Below, piece by piece: positions 1-6,500 of a stretch of DNA of 13,489 nt. Origin of the DNA: Hondaea fermentalgiana (lineage: Eukaryota; Sar; Bigyra; Thraustochytrida; Thraustochytriidae). The stretch is from positions 277,652 through 291,140 of the forward strand of contig NPFB01000049.1 of NCBI GenBank assembly GCA_014084085.1, read 5' to 3'. The stretch's first letter is position 1. Each line of letters starts with the position of its first letter. The position numbers and the translations under genes were made by a program. Below the pieces are notes generated by a model. The model was not told the DNA's origin. It ran no database searches and was given only the letters and a program-made list of their open reading frames with translations.

Positions 1-243
1 GGGGGGGGGGGGGGGCGCCTTTTTCCGGTGTCCCAATCGGAGTGGCGCGGGCCCGGCTGCCGCGCGGCGCCGAGTCACAGCTCGATCAAATCCGGAGAGC
101 AGCGTCGCGAGGTAGGTCGGGACGGACGCCGAGGCCGCGGCGCGCGGCGGCGGCGCTTGCGGGGCGCGGCGGCGAGGCGCGCGGGAGGGGAGGCGGCGGC
201 CGCCGCACGGACGGCCTGCCGGGCGGACGCTCGCAGGGATGGG

Positions 244-282
244 CGGATGGATGCACGGATGGATGGATGCATGCATGCATGC
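244..282. repeat. GGAT/ATGC simple repeat
   Basis: A run of GGAT units passes into ATGC units. It is a low-complexity microsatellite in the noncoding region left of SDH4. Confidence 0.8.
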
Positions 283-320
283 CGCGAAATGCGGCCATGG
301 AAGGACTGAGCTCGCGCCCG

Positions 321-350
321 TGCGCCTGCGCCTGCGCCTGCGCGTGCGCG
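321..350. repeat. TGCGCC/TGCGCG hexamer repeat
   Basis: Three exact TGCGCC units are followed by two TGCGCG units. This alternating purine-pyrimidine GC tract lies about 190 bp upstream of the SDH4 start codon. Confidence 0.8.
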
Positions 351-537
351 CGGGCGGGGAGAGCGGAGGAGAGGCGGGGACGCGCGGGCGAGGCGAGGAG
401 GAAAGGCGGGCTGACTGACGAGGAGAACCGCGCGGCGATGTTGCTGCCTGCGGATGGCGAGACGCGGCACAGCCAAACCCGCGAATAGAAGCAGGAAGGC
501 AAGCAAAGTACAAGCGAAAAGCTTTATCAAGGACACG

Positions 538-1322
538 ATGCTCCGCACCATGATGCCCATGGGCCGCCAGCTCGCCTCGGCAGGCCTCGTCGGCGCACGG
601 CCTGCCCTGCGCCTTACGGCCACGCGCTCCATGGCCACCAAGTCAGACGCACCCTTCAGTCTGGTCGCAGGTACGTGAACGACAAAAGCAAAGCCTCTTC
701 TTGCCCACCAAAGGCAAGGGGGCGGAGAGAAAAGAACAGTTTTTGGCGCTTAAACCCTTTCGAGGCACAGCGCAGCAACGAGAACAAAAACAGAAAACAA
801 GAGGAGAGAGAGAGACGGGAGAGAGAGTCAATGATCGATTGCGGGAACTGCGTTTACTGACTTATTAACGAACATCTCCGACGGACCGGCGGACCGACGA
901 TGATCCTCAACTCGACTCATCTCTCTTTGCACACCCCATTCCATGTAACTTGTTGTGTGCTGCTGCTCACAGCTGACCAGTCGATCGCCGTGCAAAAGCT
1001 CTTCCACCAGACTAGCCTTGCGTCGCTGGCTCTCACGCCCATTGCCGTCCTGGCGCACCCTAGCTTTCTCTCGATGCCCATTGACATTGTCCTCTCTGTG
1101 GTCTTCCCGCTCCACGCCCACATTGGCATCAACTGGATCCTCACTGATTACGTCCCGGCCGCCACGCCCAACAGCGCCATCCGCTACGGTGTTCTCGCCG
1201 TCACCGGTCTCACCATTCTGGGCCTTCTCAAGGTGAGCATTGTCGACGAGGGCCTCGTCGGCACCCTCAAGGCCACCTGGTCTAGTCCCGAGGAGCTCAA
1301 GAAGTCGCGCGATTCCAAATAA
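538..1322 (+). CDS. SDH4: Succinate dehydrogenase cytochrome b small subunit (CybS, SDH4/SDHD), two exons
   Basis: Small membrane-anchor subunit of mitochondrial complex II, which helps bind heme b and ubiquinone in the inner membrane. Exons 538-670 and 973-1322 join in phase 1 (g|ct, an Ala codon) to give 160 residues. Residues 1-35 are rich in Arg, Ser, Ala and Met with no acidic residue, as in a mitochondrial presequence. Three hydrophobic segments follow at about 53-73, 80-104 and 112-134. The diagnostic motif is LHAHIGINWILTDY (91-104): His92 matches the axial heme ligand and Asp103-Tyr104 the quinone-site pair of human SDHD, with the same 12-residue spacing from His to Tyr. The ATG at 538 is preferred because it begins the presequence directly; ATG 454 is in frame upstream. 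Codons favour G or C at third positions. Convergent with the gene at 1700-3046. Identity is near certain; the exact start is less so. Confidence 0.93.
671..972 (+). other. SDH4: Spliceosomal intron in SDH4
   Basis: A phase 1 intron of 302 nt with donor GTACGT and acceptor CTCACAG. The upstream frame ends just after the donor and the downstream frame has no good start of its own, yet joining restores a complete CybS protein. The intron holds a purine-rich stretch at about 801-827. A possible branch site is the TGTAAC about 30 nt before the acceptor; this last point is weak. Confidence 0.88.
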
Positions 1323-1637
1323 GCTTTGAGCTAATCTTGTGGGCGAACCCTTTGGGGTCGTCCTTTCATTGCCTCTACACGCCGTTCTTCTACATCGCCT
1401 CCACTTCCCTCTCCAGTCCTAAACACCTAACACATTGAAACACAGTTTGGGGTCACGTCGCTAGTGTAGAGGGCAAAGACGGAGTCTCTCCGGAATTTGG
1501 GCAGAGTAAGCAAGGCATTGACAGTGAGTGCAACAGGAGAGTGGGGAGAAAGTTGAGTTGCATTCAAAACTTCTTCCTCGGCGTGATTAAGTGCGTGTGT
1601 ATGCATCTGCTCGTTTAAATGTGTACCTGTCTGCTCA

Positions 1638-1668
<31 letters not shown>

Positions 1669-1699
1669 CCCTGTCCATAACTCCTTGTTGCCAGATATA
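1323..1699. other. Convergent 3' region between SDH4 and the BMT5-like gene
   Basis: The 377 bp between two facing stop codons should hold both 3' untranslated regions. The SDH4 side (about 1361-1416) is pyrimidine-rich. A CTTG microsatellite sits near the other end. No AATAAA hexamer is evident for either transcript, and no coding sequence is supported: the minus-strand frame over 1427-1678 is just the repeat translated as Lys-Gln-Ala-Ser. Confidence 0.6.
1638..1668. repeat. CTTG tetranucleotide microsatellite
   Basis: Seven perfect CTTG units plus CTT. It is noncoding and would lie in the 3' untranslated region of the minus-strand gene that ends at 1700. Confidence 0.9.
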
Positions 1700-3046
1700 T
1701 TATAAATCTTTCTCAGTCTGAGACGAAGACGCTTCTTGCGTGGGAGAAATCTGCTCCTCCGCAACTTCTTTGATTTCCTCCTTTTTGGCAAGAAAACCTA
1801 GTCGCTCGAGACGTGCTACCCCTGCCTCGGCAGCTAGCCGCGGCACGTCCAAAATTCCAGCGGCACGAGCTTCGCGCATTTCCGTCTTGGACCATCGTCG
1901 CAAATTGTAGCGATCCAAATAAAGCTCTTCGAGCTCCAAAAGCTCGGTCTTGAGTGTTGCCATGAGCTGGTGCACATACATACGACTCACAGGAACCTCG
2001 AGGGATGTGATCTCGATGCGATAGGTCCTTGCCATCCTACGCGACCAGGGCTCAATGTATCGATCAAAGGCGTACGCGCGAAAACGCGCGCCGTAAAGAT
2101 GTTTGCGGAGTCGGCTGTACAGCTCATCAGGCTCAAAGTGGTCTGGGTCATAGTACATGCCAAGTGAGCCTTCCCACACGAGGGGAAATCGCGCACGCGG
2201 ACAAAAGGTCGGATGCGGCCACGCAAACTTGTGCGTGATCGAACCGACCTGGTGAAAGCCCGCGTCACCATCCTTGTAGCCGCGAGATCGGTAGCCAAGC
2301 TCCGAGTCCGCTTTAGCTAGTCGGTAGAGAGCCGGCTGTGCTGGCTCAACGTCCTTCATCAATAGACCTGCCTGCGCAGCTTGGTCTTGGACCTGCCACG
2401 TATTCGCCCAGAGTAACCTCTTGAATCGCTCTGCCTGCGTGCCACCCTGGCCTGAAATGAGGCTGACCCAAATCTGCCCCTCGCCGGCGCGAATAAATTG
2501 CCGCGCGCACAGGAAAAAATCTCCCAATAGTTTGCGATTGACCTGAACCTTGCTCTGGCCGCCGTAATGAGGAAAGTTGAACAGCACGAACTGCGCGTAC
2601 GGCGGACCTTCGCCGAAAATCTCTCGTTGCTTATCACCCTCGATCTTGCGCGCGTCAACACCATGCACGAGACGCACGTTGCTAAATTCCTCCTCAATGC
2701 GTTTGCGAATCGCAGGGTACCGTTTGTACTTGAGCATCTCCTCGGCCGTGTCGAGCGTCGTGCCCACAATTCTGGCACGGCGGTTCTCCCGTTGAAGTAG
2801 AATCGCAAGCGAAAGCGTGTAGGAGCAGTCGCCGTCGCCGCACACCAGCACGAGCGGGCCCTGGTCCTCCTGCTCGTTGTCGAGTCCCTCCTTATTCTCG
2901 CTGTCGCCACCACCAATCGTTCCAGCATCGGCCGGGAGACCCAGCGTCGTCAAGTCTGCGCGTACATGGTGCTGCGAGACCGAGCCATCGGGGGCGCCCA
3001 GCCTCCGCAGATCTGCCAGCTCCAGAGCCCCGTCTGCAGCCGCCAT
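1700..3046 (-). CDS. BMT5-like (DUF2431) domain protein with C-terminal FDX-ACB domain, FDXACB1-like
   Basis: A 448-residue protein. Residues 64-265 match the BMT5-like family: a Gly-rich nucleotide-binding loop (VLVCGDGDCSYTLSLA, 66-81), GTTLDT (95-100), LVHGVDARKI (126-135), the family signature FNFPHYGG (156-163), then GYRSRGY and a closing His-rich segment. In yeast BMT5 this fold methylates N3 of a 25S rRNA uridine using SAM. Residues about 287-371 (FPLVWEGSLGMYY ... DRYIEP ... TYRIEI) align without gaps over some 45 residues to my recollection of the ferredoxin-fold anticodon-binding domain of mitochondrial Phe-tRNA synthetase. The pair resembles animal FDXACB1, so an RNA-directed role is likely but the substrate is unknown. 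The tail (385-448) is charged and Glu-rich. The start at 3046 is chosen for its AAGATGG context; the frame stays open to an ATG at 3253 through Gly/Arg-rich sequence that looks like leader. Confidence 0.82.
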   Translation of the reverse strand: MAAADGALELADLRRLGAPDGSVSQHHVRADLTTLGLPADAGTIGGGDSENKEGLDNEQEDQGPLVLVCGDGDCSYTLSLAILLQRENRRARIVGTTLDTAEEMLKYKRYPAIRKRIEEEFSNVRLVHGVDARKIEGDKQREIFGEGPPYAQFVLFNFPHYGGQSKVQVNRKLLGDFFLCARQFIRAGEGQIWVSLISGQGGTQAERFKRLLWANTWQVQDQAAQAGLLMKDVEPAQPALYRLAKADSELGYRSRGYKDGDAGFHQVGSITHKFAWPHPTFCPRARFPLVWEGSLGMYYDPDHFEPDELYSRLRKHLYGARFRAYAFDRYIEPWSRRMARTYRIEITSLEVPVSRMYVHQLMATLKTELLELEELYLDRYNLRRWSKTEMREARAAGILDVPRLAAEAGVARLERLGFLAKKEEIKEVAEEQISPTQEASSSQTEKDL

Positions 3047-3066
3047 CTTGCCCCGCGCTGCGCAAG

Positions 3067-3086
3067 CTCGCTCGCCCGCTCGCTCG
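3067..3086 (-). repeat. CTCG (CGAG on coding strand) repeat in 5' leader
   Basis: Five 4-bp units, the third being CCCG. The block lies 21-40 nt upstream of the start codon at 3046. The same class of repeat stands before the other two minus-strand genes. Confidence 0.7.
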
Positions 3087-3173
3087 AAAGCCCCCGCGCC
3101 CTCTCCGCTTTCGTGCTCTAGGCCTCCAAAAACCTCATTGGCAAAGAGCGCCCTGCCCGGCCCCCACTTTTGC

Positions 3174-3202
3174 GTTGCGCAAAAACGAATTGGGGTTGCG
3201 CA
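3174..3202. promoter_or_regulatory. Twin GTTGCGCA sites flanking an inverted CCAAT
   Basis: Two identical octamers start exactly 21 bp apart, close to two helical turns, with a minus-strand CCAAT (3189-3193) between them. The core TTGCGCAA of the first copy is palindromic. The spacing and place in a divergent promoter suggest a paired factor site, but no binding factor can be named. Confidence 0.35.
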
Positions 3203-3563
3203 GCTCCGGGCGCGTCCCCTTCCGTTGGGCCTGCCTGCTTGCTCGAGTCCCACGCGCTCAGCTTGGAGCTCGAGCGTGCTGGACTTGAGCCTTGGAGCGG
3301 GCTAGCTGGCCGCGAGGCGGTCGGGCTCGACGCGGAGGGATCGTTTGCAGAGTCAATCGACCATCGCCGGCGCATTCCCCCACGCCCTCTTCTTGCCCTC
3401 GTGCCGCCCGCTGTCGCCGTGGCCGTCACCCGCCAGCTCGTGCAGAGCGAACGGTAGATCGAGTCGAGCGTCTCGCTCGGGAAGAGCCATGGGACGAGGA
3501 GGAGGAGGAGGACAACGACGACGACACGGGGAAGGCAATGGAGGTTGCGAAGGAGGAGCGACG

Positions 3564-6500
3564 ATGCCTGCACAGCCTGCACAGCCTGCACAGACGCCTC
3601 GGCGAAGGCCGAGATCAGGATGCCGCGGGGGGAAAACGATCAAGGCCGCGTTGATTACGGTACTCGTTGCGCTAGCTATTCCCGTGCACGCCCTCGTGCG
3701 TATCGACACAGAGCTGACAACGACAAGCGCCATTACATCGACAACAGCGATGACGACGTCAACAATGACGAGCTCGAGCCAGGTAGAACAATCATCATCG
3801 CAAGCCGTCCGCCTCGCCTGGACGCCTGCTGAAGAGCAGATTCTAAACGGCCAAGGGTTCTCCATTGAGCGCGCAGAGCTTGGCGGCGCTTGGTCAGAGA
3901 TTGCGCGTCTCGAAGCGCCCTCAAGCAGCCAGGGCCCACGCGAGGTGCAGCTTGTCACCTCCCGCGCAGATGAGGGCCAGTCCATCACCGCAGGAAGCTT
4001 TCGTCTGTCCCTGCAAAAAGATGGAATTCACGACGCAGACACAGAGACACACTCCATGACTGATTGGATCTCGTTCGACGCATCAGCATCCGATCTAAGC
4101 GGCGCCCTCGAGGCACTCGGCAACATCGGCTCCGTTCGCACGACAAGGTCAGGGCCAGACACGCAAGGAGGATATCAATGGACAGTGACTTTTATGGATG
4201 CTGCTAAAAGTTATCCAGCCCTGCAAGTTGTTACGAGTACATTGGATGCGCTTGCGTCCGGAGATCAACTGCGAACGGTCACCGTCTCGGAACTACGTCC
4301 AGGGACCTCGCACACATTCCCGTGCATCAATGATCCTGATCGACGAGCGCCTTCGAAAAGCTTGTGCACCTTCTTCGATGACTCGGTCCTTCCGTACCAC
4401 ATCTACATGTACCGGATTCGCGCCCTCTTGCGTGGCCCCGCTGGTGAACGCTTATGGTCTGCATACTCCGAGGTCTCGGCACGAGTGAACATTCCTGGCT
4501 CACGCGTGCTCGCAAGCGCTAGCAGCCTCAGCCTCGCTTCGGTGAGTGCCGAGGGATTTCGAATTGCCGTTCAGGACTCTGCGCCGGAGGGCACGATTGT
4601 ACAGCTTGAAGCAGAACCCGGAGTTTGGACTACGCTTGCAAAGGCAACAACCGGAGATACAAACGACTATGAAGCCACAGGACTTGATTCGAGTGCAGAG
4701 TATGCGGTTCGTGCTCTGGTCCCGGGTCAAGACGGCGTGCACACAGACACCAAGGTCTTCCGCACCGCCGACGCCTCTCTCAGCGGTATTGAGCTCAATA
4801 TTGTTCCCGATGGACCCGAGAGTGTCTTGGCTACGTGGACGCAAATGCGCGACCAAGTGACTGAATTTCAGCTCCAGGCGCGCGAGCTTTTAGATGGTCG
4901 TCGGTCAACAGAGTACTTGGATGACGACAACGGCGCCTGGACGCATGTCGTTCTTGAAGGTCTCCCCCAGTATCATGTCGGTCGCGCCGAAGTGCAAACA
5001 ATTACAACACGAGTTGATGCAGGCAGTGGTTCCATTGATGGAGGCAGCTACCAGCTTGCGTTCCGAGATGCAAGAAGCCCAAGCGATCCTATCGCGTATG
5101 ATGCTACTGCAAGCGAGGTTCAGCTTGTGCTCGAAAGCCTCGGCGTCAACGTTCGGTCCGTGACACGGTCAGCGCCTACAGCAGAGGGAGGATATACGTA
5201 TTCGGTCGTCTTTGATCCTTTTTTGCACCCAGGCGATCAGCCCCCGCTGCTCGTGATAGCAGAGACCTTGTCGACAGCGTCGAGCGGCTCGTGGTCAGGC
5301 GCGGGCGGTCCCGTTGCTGTGTCAACCGCACGAGATGGCGTGGCTCCAGTCTATGCAGCCCAATCAGAGGTTCTTGAGGCCTCTGTCCCAGGTCTCAAAG
5401 CCTATACCTGGTATGCCTTTCGCATTCGTAGCGTCTATGTTAGCGCCTCGACGGGCCGCCTTGAGGCCGGGAGTTGGAGTACCCCAGTGGGACCCGTGCG
5501 AACCGACATGGCCCCGAACGCCCTCGTCGATGCACCGAACGGTCTCGATTTGCAGGATGCACGCGCACGGGCGCTGGCAGATGTCCTTGTCGAAGCGGGC
5601 GAGGCTGGCGTGGCACCGCGGTCCGACGACCCACTCTTTGTAAATGGGGTTGGCCTTGGCGGCGGCGCCTCCACAGGCGCCAATGGAGATGCTCAGGAGG
5701 GTTACCATGGAGGACCTGGCCTCGTCGTGATTCGCCCGCGGACATCTCATGGAGCTGGGATACACGATCGCACTTGGGCAGCAAAGGTCTTCTTCTATAC
5801 AGGCACCACCCAGATCTACGAGCTCCCTGCGGATGCGCGCATTGATCAGCTCGACATCAAGATGTGGGGCGGCGGCGGCGGCAGTAGCTCGAGTCTCGGA
5901 TCCCTCGACACGCACGGTGGTGCCGGGGCCTTTGTTCATGCACGTATTGCTCTTCGTGCCCTAAGTGGGCCTTTGCATGTTCGCGTGGGTGGCGGAGGTG
6001 CATCTGGAGGTAGCGGTGGCATGGGCGGCTGGAATGGTGGCGGTAACGGCGGCAAGGGCACCTTGCGACGTGGCGGCGGCGGCGGCGGCGCATCCTCCAT
6101 CTTTCTCAGTGACGCAAGCTCTCCGATTTTGGCTGCAGCCGGAGGCGGTGGCGCCGGCGGTGCCGACTACTGCTGTGCACATGGCGGCGATGCCCATGGA
6201 GACGGCGCGGTCCCTGACGCTGCAACAGTCCTCCTGGGACTCCCCGCAGTTGATGAAAACACGGCCGCATTTGCGGAGCACCACAACAAGGACTTGGGTC
6301 TTGCCCCTGAGGCAAATTATACTTTGCTCGCGAGCGCAGGTAGTGGGGCGACGAGCTCCCAAGGCGGCCAAGGAGGCAAAGCGGGTTCATACGAATCGTC
6401 CCTCAAAACGCAAGCTTCCAGCGGCGCCCTTGAGCGCGGCGGAGATGGAGGCAGTGGGCACGAAGGCGGCGGCGGAGGAGGAGGCGGCTTCATGGGAGGC

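Larger units (their letters stand above)
1..537. other. GC-rich region upstream of SDH4, no gene seen
   Basis: This stretch opens with a run of 15 G and is very rich in CG dinucleotides. It holds two simple-repeat blocks (244-282 and 321-350). It probably contains the promoter and 5' leader of the SDH4 gene that starts at 538. A CCAAT pentamer lies at 33-37, but it is about 500 bp from the start codon and cannot be tied to it. Open frames on both strands here are arginine-, alanine- and proline-rich, as expected from GC-rich noncoding DNA, and none shows a recognisable domain. An in-frame ATG at 454 would add 28 residues to SDH4 and is a less likely start. Confidence 0.6.
3047..3563. promoter_or_regulatory. 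Divergent promoter and leader region
   Basis: The 517 bp between two start codons that point away from each other must hold both promoters and both 5' leaders. On the minus strand there are CCAAT pentamers at 3137-3141 and 3189-3193, roughly 91 and 143 nt before the BMT5-like start. Two copies of GTTGCGCA lie at 3174-3181 and 3195-3202. A CTCG-type repeat sits at 3067-3086. No TATA box is obvious. Part of the right side could be coding if the large plus-strand gene starts at 3489 or 3345 instead of 3564. Confidence 0.5.

Noticed and set aside
454..537. N-terminal extension of SDH4 from the ATG at 454
   Set aside because: It would place a Lys/Arg-rich segment before a good mitochondrial presequence; the ATG at 538 gives a more typical CybS length. 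Not fully excluded.
75..641. Minus-strand frame of 188 codons with a hydrophobic stretch
   Set aside because: It crosses the SDH4 first exon and GC-rich repeats; most of it is Arg/Ala/Pro-rich low-complexity sequence.
3047..3253. 69-residue N-terminal extension of the BMT5-like protein
   Set aside because: The added sequence is Gly/Arg/Ala-rich, includes the CTCG repeat and CCAAT boxes, and the ATG at 3046 has a better context.
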